Origin: Microcebus murinus
Lineage: Eukaryota; Chordata; Mammalia; Primates; Cheirogaleidae
Direction: 5' to 3'
Assembly (NCBI RefSeq): GCF_040939455.1
Contig: NC_134107.1
Coordinates: forward strand, 11,719,537-11,783,536
Length of the DNA stretch: 64,000 bases
Part shown: positions 33,463 to 45,930 of the stretch, piece after piece
Layout: each line of letters begins with the position of its first letter
How positions within the stretch are numbered: the stretch's first letter is position 1
The notes under the pieces: model-generated
Seen by the model: only the letters and a program-made list of their open reading frames with translations
What the model was told of the DNA's origin: nothing
Databases searched by the model: none
Program-made: the position numbers and the translations under genes

Positions 33463-34560
33463 CCTTTCAGATTCCAGGTGTCGGTGAGTTGGGACACCTC
33501 GTGGCCACGCTGCTCTGACATCCTGTAGGGAGGCCCCGTCTCCCTCCTCGCTCCTCGGGCCGAGATCTAGCGTCTTGGTGCCTCTGCCAGAACTGCCAGC
33601 GGGACGCCCTGCCACCCACGGCAAGTGCAGGCACGGACGTGGCACGCAGTAGGCCCTCAATAAATGGACGTGGTGGATATTCAGACACGGCCCCTGGCCT
33701 CATGGGGCTTAGGGGCTGACTGGGGTGTGGCTGGGAGCTGGAGGGGCGACCGATGCTGCCCTGACGGGAGCGGGAGGAGACCACGTGAGCACCAGGAGGG
33801 CCCGCGCAGGACCGGGATGGAATCAGCCCGGAGCGGTCGATGAAGTAGCCGGAGAGGGACTGAGACATTCAGGCAGCCGTGTGGGGAAGTGACAAGGCTC
33901 CCGGAAGGCAGGCCACGGACTCCAGGCTTCCTCCTGCAGGGAATGAGCGGCCTGGGAGGTCTGAGGGCCAAGGAGGGCAGTGGGGACTGAGGGCCCAGAG
34001 AGAGGGCTGCCATGTAGCCTTTCAGCCACCCGCAGCCTCGGGGGCCACGGCCACCCCTTCTCCCTAGACGTCTGCCTTCTCCTGGTTCTTTCCTCTCTGG
34101 AGTGGGGTTTCCTAGTGTCTCGGGTCAGATTCTCTGGACGTGGAGCCTGAGATGGGGATTGCTGAGCAGGTGGCCTATTGGGAGAGGCTCTGGCTGGGGA
34201 GGGGTGTGGGAGGAACAGGAAGGGGGCTGGGCGCCCATGCGGTTCCCGCTGCACCTCCTAGCCTCGGCCTCTCCCACGGGAGCCCCCGAGCGTGGGTGCA
34301 CCGCAGAGCCGTCCCACAGACAGGCGAGAAGGTGGAGTTTTTGTACCTTCCCGATCAGAGTGACATTGGCCTCAGGCTGTCCCCTGCGGGGTGCTGCAGC
34401 CTCCCGGCATTTCCAGGAGAGGTGGCCCCGGGCTGACCGCCGTTCTCCCCAGCTAAGAGCATCTGGGCGAGGCGCCAGCAGCTTCTCCTGTGCCTCCTCA
34501 TGGCACCGCGTGTCCTCCCGGCGAGGGGCACAGGGCTCCCTGCTCAGCTCAGGACCAGTG
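33463..34560. other. Mostly unassigned; MIR/L2 tail near 33600-33725
   Basis: 'ggcacgcagtaggccctcaa' followed by 'taaatgg' is a MIR/L2-like tail, and 'ctggcctcatggggcttag' beside it is L2-like. The region 34.09-34.45 kb loosely resembles an old LTR. The rest is unassigned GC-rich sequence. Confidence 0.4.
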
Positions 34561-35010
34561 TCCTAAAGAGCCATCGTAAGTCAGTATGAACTGAAGGCTC
34601 CTTTCATGTTAAGGGAAGGGGGAGAGGAGGGGAATTGTAAGAGACAGTAGCTGCCCGCAAGCAGCCGGGTGTCAGGCAGGGTCAGAGGAGGCTGTGAACC
34701 GTCTTTGCTCTTGGTCAGCTACCTTTGGATGACGTGGATGTTCCTGTAAGTCTTTAACCTAGCACTGTCACTTGTGTGCATGCTTTCCTTGTCTCCCGGG
34801 AGTTAGTTTTGGGAAAGGGACATTTATCGCCTTTCTTCTAGAGCTGGACTTCGAACTAGATGCTTCCTGTCATTAGCCGGCCCAGGTGCAGGGCTGAGCA
34901 GAGAAGCTTTTAACGGAAAGGATGTTACCGCAGGGGTGAGAAGCGACACGGAGCTGGCCGTGCTAAGCCTCCCCTCCGCTGTCACGGCCCTGCCCACAGC
35001 GGACCCCGCC
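34561..35010 (+). repeat. Unclassified dispersed repeat, copy 1
   Basis: The stretch is collinear with 60400-60780 over several hundred bases. Shared phrases include 'gtatgaact.(t)caggctcctttca', 'atgttcct' and 'cttgtgtg', then 'gagcttttaa' and 'ttaccgcaggggt'. The divergence is that of an ancient interspersed repeat. It may be part of an LTR retroelement, but I cannot name the family. Confidence 0.7.
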
Positions 35011-36918
35011 AGGTCGGCTCCGCGTTGCACACTCTCTGTGTCCCCGGGGGTGGCGTCTCCGTCTGTCTGATCATTTGGCGACGGTCTTCCCCCCAGTCGG
35101 GATGCTCCACGTGGCAGGAACCGCGTCTGTTGTCCCTCCACACTGTGTCGCCAGCAGGAAGGAATGACCACTTACACGTCCATTTGAGCCCGTTATTTCC
35201 CTTTTACTTTTTTTGTCCTTTAGTTCTGATAATTTTTGTAATCAGATACTCCTTGGAGGAAACAGGGAAAGTACAGAGAAGTGAAAAGGGGAAGGGGAAG
35301 TTCTCTTGCTGTCCCGCTGGCCAGACAGCTCTGTGGGCACAGCGCAAGGCGGTACCTTCTCGCCATGTACATTCTAACCTGGACGCGGCAGGTGGAGGGT
35401 TTCATTCACCAGAAACACTCGACAATGGTTCCCCGCAAGAAAAGCAGAGTGAGAGAACTGCGTGCTCCCTGGGGTCCTGCCGGCCCCCTGGCTGGGGGGA
35501 GGCGAGGTCCTCAGGTTGGTTCATGTGGAAAGACACGGTGACAGTCATTTCTGGCTGCAGGCTGCTGCGGGGGTCCTGCAGGGAGGTGCGGGATGCCGGT
35601 GAGAGGGGAGACAGAAGCCCGGGTTGGATCTGCGGGCGGCTTTCTATGCAGAGCTCACTGTGAACCATCACGGCTCGTGGGGTCGGGCCGCCACTTTTGT
35701 CAGATCTCCGCCACACGGCGCCGGGGCCACGTGGTGCCCACGATAGGAGGTTACGTTGGTAGCTGTGCGTGAATTAGTGTGAGGCAGCCACAGACTCAGG
35801 CTTAGGAAAGACCCACTAGCTCAGGATTGAAAGGAATAGAAGTTCAGAGAAACAAGAACCAAGAGTGTGTGTGAGGACGTGGGAATTGGCTCCCACGGTT
35901 ACGGAGGCCGAGGGGTCCCACCACCTGTCATCTGCTGGGTGGCCCCGGGGCACAGGGCAGGGCGGGGCGGGAAGGGGCTGGGTCAGAGCCCCCTCCTGTG
36001 CACACAGCTGTGACGCCCTGTCTCGTTTTTTGTTGTGATCGTTCGCTTATAGCGTATGCCTCTCAGGGACGCCCTGCTCGTCGAAGGGGACACATGTTAT
36101 TTGTCCTGGAGCGACCAGCTCTTCGGACAGCACCAGCGGAGCCTGCGGGCGCCCTGCAAAATGAACACGGGGCCCTGGCCAGGCGGCAGGGACCACCAGG
36201 ATGGGGGGAGTGTGGGCAGGCCGGGGAAGGGCCTAGGGCTTTGAGGCCGGGTGGGCTTCATGGGCCTGTGACCTGTGCACTTGGCTTAGAGGGCCCCATG
36301 CTGGGTCTGACGCTTTGCAGATTACTATCTTGAAATTCTTGCTGCTTTCGGAAATGGAGCCCTGCATTTTCATTTTGCGCTGGATCCCACAAATTTTGTA
36401 GCTGGTTTTGCTTTGAGGAATTAGTAGAGGAGCGTCTCAAGAGCAGAAAGGGACAAGGAGCTGTTTAGAAGCAGGTCTGGAGAGCAGTGGTGGTGGGAGC
36501 CTGGCAGGGGCGGGGCTGCCACAGGCTCTCTGCCCTGAGCAGGGAGCAGTGACCCCTCGAGGGCTTGGGGACCAATATCCCTGGTCTCGCCCTTGCCCAT
36601 GGCTGGGTATGGCCCCAGAGATGAACTTTGTTCTCTTTTTTATTGCTTTTCTCATTAGAGAAAAAAATCTTAGAGTTAAAATCTTAGAGTGAAGGCTCAA
36701 GATGGAAGACCACCCACATGGAGAAACATGTTTTTCAGAGAGAAGGAAAATGGAGCTCTGGGCTTCCTGGCCTTGCGGAGGCTGATGTGAGCCTGGGTCA
36801 GGCCTGCTCCTGAGTGGGCCCCGTGCAAAGGCCCTGCCCTGTACCCAACAGCTGCAAAATGCTCCGTGTCCCGAACAGATGACAGCTAAGGGAGGCACAG
36901 GGACCCAGGCTGAGGAGA
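35011..36918. other. Unassigned stretch
   Basis: A weak LINE-like phrase occurs at 35225-35290 ('gaaacagggaaagtacagag'). Otherwise no repeat or exon is recognised. Open frames of 100-212 codons are not supported by any domain. Confidence 0.4.
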
Positions 36919-37506
36919 CAGTTGATCCTCATCTTCATCGCTCAAGGATTCTGTATTGGCAACTTTGCCTATTCGCCGAAAGGTATTGCCAACCCGAAAT
37001 CAGTATCAGACCTTTGTAATCGTTTGTGGACGTGCACGGAGAGGAAAATACATTTCAGCTGCCTGGAGTCCCCGTCCCAGCTGGGGCGGGACAAGGCTCT
37101 GCCTGCTTGTTTCCACTCTCATATTGTAAACAAATGTCCTTGTCAACGCCTGTTTAGTGCTATGGGGCTTTTGTGTTTTTGTGCTTTATCTTGGTGATCT
37201 TTTTGTTTAAAATGGCCCTCACTGCTGCACAGTGAGGCAGATACACCTCCCTCGGGTGCGAGTTGTAGTGCGTTGGCTGTGAGTTCAATGCTAATGAATC
37301 AACGATAGATGTTAAATAAGGTGTGGGGGGAAACAGGAACACGCATAAAAGAGGGCTGCGTACTGATGGGCTGGCAAAATGCTGTGCCCAGAGGCTCGCG
37401 GGAACCTGACCCTGCGTTTCCCCAGGAGCAACGGTTCCCTGTCCACGAGTTCAGTGTCCGCAGTGACTTCTAGAACATGACTACCGTGAATGATGAGCGT
37501 CTACTG
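36919..37506 (+). mobile_element. Tigger-type (pogo/Tc1-mariner) non-autonomous transposon
   Basis: The left end 'cagttgatcctcatc' and the right end (reverse complement 'cagtagacgctcatc') form a terminal inverted repeat. Near 37213-37315 a decayed coding remnant resembles the start of a Tigger transposase ('aaaatggccctcactgctgc', then a helix-turn-helix-like stretch ending 'gaatcaacgatagatg'). Most of the transposase is deleted. TA duplications are no longer intact. Confidence 0.8.
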
Positions 37507-39069
37507 TGATCTGGGAGTCCCGGAGGCCGAGGAATGTGTCCTGGGTTTCTTTGCCTTGTGGATTGATAGGTGCAATCTCCAGTTTGTGATGAGAAGTAGT
37601 CTCAGAGGGATGAAGAGATGCTGTGCACCGAATGCTGTGTCTCCCCAGTTCCCGCGTGGAAGCCAGAATCCTTGCGATTCAGTAGCCTGGGACACACCTT
37701 TCAAATGTGTCCACCAAAGCAAGCCCAGCACAGGAGAGAGCAAGCGAGTCCCTGCGGGGACTGAGAAGCTGGAAATGTGTAAAATTTCCACCCAGGTGTA
37801 AAATTTCTTGAAAGTCTCCTGTTTTACCTTAAAACTTCTTGTACATTGTTCATTCTATTCCACAGTAGAGTGTCTGCTTCTGTTTTGCCATAAAACTACA
37901 ACATCAAATCACGGGCTGAAGGGTTCGGGTGTCATGCACGCTCCTCGAGGGCAGGGGCTGGGTGAGGAGAGAGGGTCTCGGCACAGGCACAGGGTGACTC
38001 GTTGCCAGGGGCCACGGTGGGGTGGGGGAGGGGACTGCAGCGTGATAAACCCACTTCCCCATGCTGTGGTGCTTGGACACGTCCAGCTTTGGTCTCCAGG
38101 ATGCACAGGCACCTCTGTCACATCCGACCGCTTGGGGGCGCCCCACACGCGCTGGACCCGCATCCCCTTAGGGTTTCACTCAGAGGCGGCTTGTTTCCCC
38201 GCTGTCTGCACCCCCCACCTGGTCAGCAATGGCGGCCATGGACGCTCCACAGCTACAGCCGGAATGGGGTCAGAGCTGAGGGGCCGTGCTGGTTTTAGGC
38301 CATCAGTTCAGCCTCAGCCACTTAGGGGACTTATGTTAATAAACACAGCCGTGGAGGGGGAGCTGTGTGCTGGGGGGAGGAACCCCCAGACGTCAAGGAG
38401 GAAGAACAGATGGAACTCTCTCCTGACACTGCCTCGATGGAGACGCCCCGACAAGCTCACCTGTGCTCACCTGGCACACCTGGGGGCTTCCCACCTGAGG
38501 CCTGATCCACTTGGAGCAAGCGCGTGGCCTTACGGTTCTCAGGGTCATGGGGAGCCTCCTCCTGTCTCTCGTCCTCTCCTGCAAGCTCACCGTGCGTGTC
38601 TACGCTGGGGTTGGGGTCACTCACCTTCCTTTGTCCTCACACTAACTGATGGTTATTGGACACTGAGGACATCTGACAAACTATCCACAGAGCCGCGCTC
38701 TTCCACGAACGGCTGTTAACCTCCGCTTTGGACTTTCCTCCTCTGGACTTTCACGGCCCTGGCCGGGAGGCTGGCCCTGAGTCACACGGAACCTGATTTT
38801 CTGGGCGGCTTCCTTGCCCGATGGCTGCACCGCCCACCGGCTGTCCAGCGGCGCTGCCACTCTGCCACCAGGGCGTGACCGTGACTTGTCGGCCGTGACC
38901 GAGCAGCCTCTTGTTTCCGGCACCCATTCCGCCCTCTCGCTAGGACACTCTCCAGCCTTAGTAGTTTTTTAGGAACCCCCCCTCCGATGACATTGCCCGG
39001 TTCGGTGGCTTCTTGGCACCTTCGGGGTAGAGGCCAACGTCCGAGCTGTGGCCGAGGCCCGGCACGGTG
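37507..39069. other. Unassigned stretch with a long open frame
   Basis: The plus strand is open from 37808 to 38719 (about 303 codons), but the frame starts at TTG and its first ATG is more than 40 codons in. Composition is typical of random GC-rich sequence, and I recognise no domain, Kozak context or splice pattern. A possible LTR fragment lies near 37617-37700. Confidence 0.4.
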
Positions 39070-40330
39070 GCCGAGATGCCACCTTTGCTTTGTTAGTTTC
39101 CTCCTCTTGGTTTCTTTAGAGCAGTTTTGTTTTCCTTTCCTAATTTCTTAAGAAGAATATGAGATATTAGTTCTTTTACTCATCTTCCTGCTTTAATAAC
39201 AAAAGCATTTTAAAGTGATACATTTTTCTCCGAGTATCGGTTTTTGAGGATTAGCATAGATTTTTGGGATGAAGCGTCCTCTTTTTCATTGTTTTCAATA
39301 CAATATGTCATTGATTTTTATTTCCTCTTTGAGCTAAGTGTAAGCTGGGAACGTGTCTCTTAATTTCAACGTCGTAAACAGTTTTTGGTCTTCTCCGTAT
39401 TCATTATTCCTCGTTGTTTTGGATTCTGGTTAGAGGATGTGGCCTGTAAACCTCTGTTTTAAAAAATATTCTCAAGGTTTTCTTTATGGCCCACACAGGA
39501 GCATGTTCTGTGGACGTGAAAAAGTGAATTTCTATATTGAGGTGATACAAAGGTCTAGATATATTTCTATTAAATATGAAGGTTTTAATTGTACTTTGTT
39601 ACATATATTGGCATATCTCACTATACTTGTATATGTGTATACATGTGTGTCTATATTGATTAATGTGTGTACATGTGTACATACACACAAATATCCACAT
39701 ACATGTGTATGTGTGTGTCCCTGTGTTAATCAAGGTCTCCCCCCATTTCTAATAGCTTTTGTTTATCTATATCTTTAGCTGCTATGCTGTTTTGGGGCAC
39801 AGGTTTATAACTAGTCTGTTTTCTTCACCAATGGTGGATTTTGTCATAATTTGTGTGTAGTTGGTGCTTTTATCCCATCTTCTCATGTAAATATCACCAC
39901 TCAGGTTTGGTTTTTGTTTCCATCAGCCTGGGTTGCTTGTGACCATCTTATGTTGGATTTTCTATTCTTTTGCCTTTTCCTTCCTTCCCCTTTTTGGCCT
40001 TCATTTGAACTAATTCTTGTGTTTTCCTTTTTTTCATTATTTGTTTATTTGTTTTGTGGTAACCCTAGCTTTTATAAAATATGTATTCTTAAAGTACAAA
40101 GTCTATATTTAATTAATATCTTTACCCTTCTTAATAAATCAAGGGCCTTAGAGTGCTTTAATTCTTATATAACCTATCTAACAGAAAATATTGTGGTTTT
40201 GTCTTTCAACTTATCTTTCATTACGCCCTAAAATTAGACATTATTATTATCTTATAGTCAATGTTTAGATTTGCCCACGTTTTCCAATTTCTTTGCTCAT
40301 TATCTCTTCTTTTTTAGTGCTAAAGATAAT
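39070..40330 (-). mobile_element. Old, diverged L1 region
   Basis: AT-rich sequence with reverse L1 phrases such as 'tgtggtaaccctagctttta', 'cattacgccctaaaattaga' and 'ttagtgctaaagataatt'. It contains a CA/TG-rich patch at about 39625-39720. It is too diverged for a subfamily. Confidence 0.6.
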
Positions 40331-40340
40331 TAAAAAAAAT

Positions 40341-40639
<299 letters not shown>

Positions 40640-41298
40640 TAAATTTGAAATTATTTTATATTTACAGAAAATTGTAAGAAGCGTACAAATAGCTTTTTCT
40701 TTCTTTTGAACCCTTAGGGAATTAATGCCAAGCTGATGCCCATTATCGCAAATACTTTAGAGTGCACTTCCTACAAACACGGATGTTCTCCTGCATAACA
40801 ACAAGGCGACATCAAAATCAGGAAATTAGCTCTCACGTATCACTGCCATCTAATCAACAGAGCCCTGCGTTCATATTTTAACAATTTCGCAGGAATGCCC
40901 TTTATAGCAATGGGATCCAATCCAGGATCACAAGTTGCATTTAGTTGTCGTGTCTCATTAGTCTCTTTCGATCTGTGGCAGTTTCTCCATCTTTCCTTGA
41001 CTTTCATGACCATGACACTTTCCAAGAGTACAGGTCAGTTATTTTGTAGAATGTCCCTCAGGTAGGATTTGCTGATGTTTCTTTTCGATTAGGTTCAGGC
41101 CGGGCATTTTTGGCAGGAATATCACAGTAGTCGTGCTGTATTCTTCCCACTGCACCCTGCCAGGGAGAACACAATTTGGATTTGTCCCATGAGTGGTGGT
41201 GTGACGTTGTGCTTTGACTGTGACTTTGGACACTTGGTGAAAATGGTGTCTGCCTGGCTTGTCTGCTCTAAAGTTATTCTTTTTCCCTTTGTAATTAA
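40640..41298 (-). mobile_element. Old L1 3' UTR, left piece
   Basis: Reverse L1M 3' UTR landmarks: 'gggatccaatccaggatcac', 'gcatttagttgtcgtgtctc', 'tattttgtagaatgtccctc' and 'ggtgaaaatggtgtctgcct', ending 'tttttccctttgtaattaa'. Confidence 0.88.
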
Positions 41299-41642
41299 CC
41301 ACTTCCGTGCCAGCGTTGACTATAGTCAACAGCCACAGATGAACTGAGCGTCGACTTTAGCCGACAGCCGTGATATGACTTTTCTAATTTTTCATGTATC
41401 AAAATAAAATTGTGAACATTTAAAAATAATGTAATGAAAACAGATGTGTATGTTACCTAGTCTGATTTACATTACAAGTAAAGCTGCCTGTAAAGTAAAA
41501 CAAGCTTTCAGTGCTTTAAAGCTTTCCTAATCACACGAGAGCAGAACGGATCCGTCGCCAATGCACAGCACAGACTGTCGTGCGGACTGTGAGTCCGGCT
41601 GTGGGCACGGTTTCGCGGCCGGTGAGTGCCGGACCGAAGTGG
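41299..41642. mobile_element. Non-autonomous piggyBac-type transposon, 344 bp
   Basis: It is inserted cleanly into an L1 3' UTR that resumes in register on the other side. It is flanked by TTAA on both sides (41295-41298 and 41643-41646), the hallmark target duplication of piggyBac elements. Terminal inverted repeats read CCACTTCCGTGCC at the left and CCACTTCGGTCC as reverse complement of the right. A perfect 16-bp palindrome 'gttgactatagtcaac' (41315-41330) and an imperfect one (41350-41365) sit just inside the left end. The interior is AT-rich and non-coding. Such short piggyBac derivatives are known from the mouse lemur. Confidence 0.88.
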
Positions 41643-42110
41643 TTAATAAGTGTTTTGTGAGGAAGTACTTTGAGACCATGTAAATATTCCTGCCTGTTCA
41701 AACCTTTAGTCACTGGCATTAGCATCTATTGATACTTCTTGGTTAAATTGTTAATAAATATGATTGTCAAATGGTAATTTCTTTCTAATTCCATAAGTCT
41801 TTCCACATTTATTAGTTGACATTTTGCTAAAAGATTTTTTCTTCTCACTTATGTATTCATTCATTTATATCTATATGGTTTTCCGTTTTATTCAATGGGT
41901 TACATCCTGTTATTATCATTGTTTAGTTTGGTGTTCACATCATGTCAGCACCAACAGGAGCCCCTTAGAGCTGGCTCCTCTGTCTTTCTGATTTGTCCCC
42001 ATCAGTTTTTGAGCATGTCCTCACTTTCTGGCACAAAAGATCTTGTAAGTTCATCTTGTACTTTTCCCGCCTCAGCCCTGGAATCAGCTCTGGGTATGTC
42101 ACAGAGAAGC
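41643..42110 (-). mobile_element. Old L1 3' UTR, right piece
   Basis: It resumes directly after the piggyBac-type element: 'taataagtgttttgtgagga', 'agtactttgagaccatgtaa', 'ccacatttattagttgacat', 'tattcaatgggttacatcct' and 'cctcagccctggaatcagct'. Confidence 0.88.
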
Positions 42111-42600
42111 CACTGCCATGATGACGAAACTACAAGCAGCACCATGTCAGCCCCGGCCCCACTGTGTCCACACCCAGACCACGCGCATCAGGGAAGCTGA
42201 GTCATGATCTCAGGGAGCTGGACCCTGGTCACCACCCGGGAGCCACCTTACAAGCCTCATTTTGCAGTGAAAGTGCCCGGTTCTTTACTCTGCGTACTCC
42301 CGGGCGCATGTGTAAGTCAGCTTAGTAGAAGGGAGACAGGACGGGAGGAAGAAGGCAGTCTGCTTGGCCACCGTGCAGGCAGCAACATGTGCACCGGTAG
42401 AATGGAGAGCCAGGGACGGGCATTCTATCTGGACAGAGAAGGCGTGGTAGGGACAGGCTCTCAGGACCCGCCAGAAAGGCCCCCTGGGACTCGTGCTGCC
42501 TCAACACCCAGCCTAGAGCAGCAGCCCTCGGCTCTGCCTGCCCCGTGATCCCGCGCTATGACAAGGAGTATGCGGCTCCTCCTTTACTGTCCCGCAGTGA
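42111..42600. other. Unassigned stretch
   Basis: GC-rich, with no recognised element. Confidence 0.4.
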
Positions 42601-42639
42601 AATTCAGAGAGATATTTTTAAACCTCGTTATAACAGTAA

Positions 42640-43046
42640 CAAATGAGAAATAAAATAAAGACAATTTCAATAAAATAATCTGTATTTTAATAGATAAATG
42701 CCCGGGTACAACTCCACTAGCAGACATGGTCTTCCAAATGGGAAGTGTGCACATAAGTGTAGATCAGTTAATACCAATTAGATGGTGGTGAGTGCATGTG
42801 GTGCTTGCTTTTCCATCCTTGTGATCCCTCACCTAGTAGAATGGGCTCCAGCTCTACCCAGGATGAGACAAGAGGCGCTAGATCACCATTGGTTTTTGTG
42901 GCTGAGTAGAATGCCATGGTACACATACACCACGGTTTATTAATCCACTCGTGATGGGCACTTGGCTTGTTTCCACATCTTTGCAATTGCGAATTGTGCT
43001 GCTATCAACATTGTAGTGCAGATGTCTTTTTTTATATAATGTCTTG
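42640..43046 (-). mobile_element. Strepsirrhine-type L1 3' end
   Basis: Little-decayed reverse L1 3' UTR: 'tagtagaatgggctccagct', 'agaggcgctagatcaccatt', 'gtggctgagtagaatgccat' and 'gcaattgcgaattgtgctgc'. Divergence is clearly lower than in the L1M copies elsewhere in the window, so this is a younger, primate-age insertion. Confidence 0.85.
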
Positions 43047-44039
43047 CTTCCTCAGGGAGTGTCTCTGATGTCCCTGACCACACCAAAACCCTCGTCTACC
43101 CTGTCCTTTGAACTTGTACCTCTCCTTGGTAACAGTGGCCTCAGTCACCAGTTCACATCTATTTGTGTGCTTTTGTGGGTTTTGTCTACCATGCAGCCCT
43201 CGTCCCCTTCCTCCTGTGCCTTATGGGTACGGAGTTTCCGAGGGCTCTGACGTGTCTTTCTGGCCCGGAGCTTGTTCATTGGCCCCGATGGCTCCCACCT
43301 GTTTGTCCAGCTCGCTCTACCGCTGAGATGGCTGAGTAGGCTGAGTGCGAGTCTACCCCATGACTGCACGGATGCCGTGGGACCCAGTTCACAGGTGTCC
43401 CCTGGCCTCACTGCCGACTGCTGGCGCCAGCACCTGTCTCTCGGGGGTCCTTTCAAATGTGCCTCCTCCTCGTTCTCCCCCAGCCTCCCACCTGGAAGTA
43501 CGTTTTCCTCCCTTGGGCTCTGCTAGCCCCTTGGAGCTGTTAACACCTGCTACCTTCCACTCTTCTTGAATACTTCTCGGCAAGTCTGCGTGGTGGCCTT
43601 CGTTTTCTGAGGGCTGCAGCCACACCTGCTCCACCGCCCACTCCCGGGAGCAGAGCGCAGCCCTGGCATGCACTGGCCAGGTGGGTGGAGTCCCTGCAAA
43701 GCGATGCCGTGTGCATGTGTGCACGTGTGTTCAAGACACGCCTCAAAGGGGACAGGGCTTCACGACTGGGGACCTCAGAAGTCCCTGCCGTCAAGGAAAA
43801 GGTATAAATACCTCAGCCTCAGCTTTCAGATCCTGCATCAGATGAGTCACCTCGACCTTATAAACATCTCCTGCAAGTCTCTGTGTTGCTTTTTCGGTTT
43901 GTTTTGTTTTTATGAGTGTGTTCTATCCAATATATTTTGAAAAATTTAGTAATTCCAGAGAATATCCCAGTCCCATGTAAAAGAGGTAGCTGAGAGTAGC
44001 CAAAGAGAACCACACACATTCATGCATCTGAAAACAGTC
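43047..44039. other. Unassigned stretch
   Basis: Open frames on both strands without recognisable domains. No repeat recognised. Confidence 0.4.
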
Positions 44040-44457
44040 TTTTAACATTTAGTGTTTTGTTTTGTTGTGGTAAAATATACATAGCATAAAAGTTACCATT
44101 TACCATGTCTGAGAGCCTGTTCAGGGCACGGAGCACATCCGCCCCACCCAGCTCCGGCACTTTCTCATCTGCCCAAACTGAAATTCTGGAACCGTTAAAA
44201 ACTAACCTCCCCTCCTCCTTCCCCCAGCCCCTGGTGAATGCTCCTCTACTTTCTGTCTCTCTATATTTGACCACTCTAGGTACTTTATATAGAATTTCTC
44301 CTTTTATTACTGGTGTATTTCACTTTGCATAATGTCTTCAAGATTCATCCATATGGTAGCTTGAGTCAGAACTGCTTTCCTTGTTAGGGTTGAGTAATAT
44401 TCTGTTGTCTGTCCATACCAATGTGGACTATGTTTTCTTATTTTCTGCTGCGTTCAT
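44040..44457 (-). mobile_element. Old L1 3' UTR fragment
   Basis: 'tggtaaaatatacatagcat', 'ccagcccctggtgaatgctc', 'ctaggtactttatatagaat' and 'cataatgtcttcaagattca' are reverse L1M 3' UTR phrases. The order matches the copy at 23.47 kb. Confidence 0.88.
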
Positions 44458-44473
44458 CATGCCCTGGCATTTG

Positions 44474-44809
<336 letters not shown>

Positions 44810-44887
44810 CATGCCCTGGCATTTGGGTCCTTGATCTGGAGAGACTGCACCTCCCAAGGCTAGCTAACTCCTAGAAACAGCAAATGA

Positions 44888-45227
<340 letters not shown>

Positions 45228-45439
45228 GCCAGCACACCTTTGTGTGCCGGACAACCAGGGAGCAGCCCTATAGCCCACTGAAATCATTCAAACTATCCGG
45301 GGAGACTTAGGTGCCTACCTTGCGACAAAAACCCCAACAAAGGCTCTGGGCCGTGCTCCCACCTCTCCCACCCTGGGGGTTCCCGAGCACAGTTCCCGAT
45401 TAAAACCGCTATCAGCTGCCTCTCCCCACAACCACATCG

Positions 45440-45930
45440 AGCTCCCCATTCATCCGCTGATGGGGAACACTTGGGCTGCTTCCTCCTTTAGGCTGTTTGT
45501 TTTTAAATGACGTATTTCAAGCCTGCAAAACGCGGTCTCGAGCACAACTCACACAGGGACTATCGAGTGCCACCACCTGACCTAAAAAACCAGAGGCTCC
45601 GACCTCTCAGGGGCCCTCGGTCTCATTCATCCCAGGCAGGGCCACCAATTTCCTACCTGTGAGTGTCCTCGTAAACAACATATGGGTGGTGTTGCCTTGT
45701 GTGCTTTTGAATTTTACAGAAATGGCATTATTTGAGACATTCAGCAATGTCCCTTTTCCACTCAGTTTTGTTTTTGAGACGTGCCCATGTCAAGGCTTGC
45801 GGCTTTGCTCATTCATCTCACCTGGCTGTGCGGTGTTCCGTGTGCGGAACTCTTCCGTTCGCCTAGTGACGGGCAGCCAGGTGTTTCCAATTTTTTCATT
45901 AAAACCTGAACATGTATGTGTATGGGGGGG
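45440..45930 (-). mobile_element. Old L1 3' UTR fragment
   Basis: 'attcatccgctgatggggaa' is followed by a second 3'-UTR-like unit: 'cctcgtaaacaacatatggg', 'ttgaattttacagaaatggc' and 'tttgtttttgagacgtgccc'. Confidence 0.65.

Noticed and set aside
37808..38719. Longest plus-strand open frame, about 303 codons
   Set aside because: It starts at TTG, with the first ATG more than 40 codons in. It shows no recognisable domain and a composition like random GC-rich DNA. No splice or promoter context supports it.
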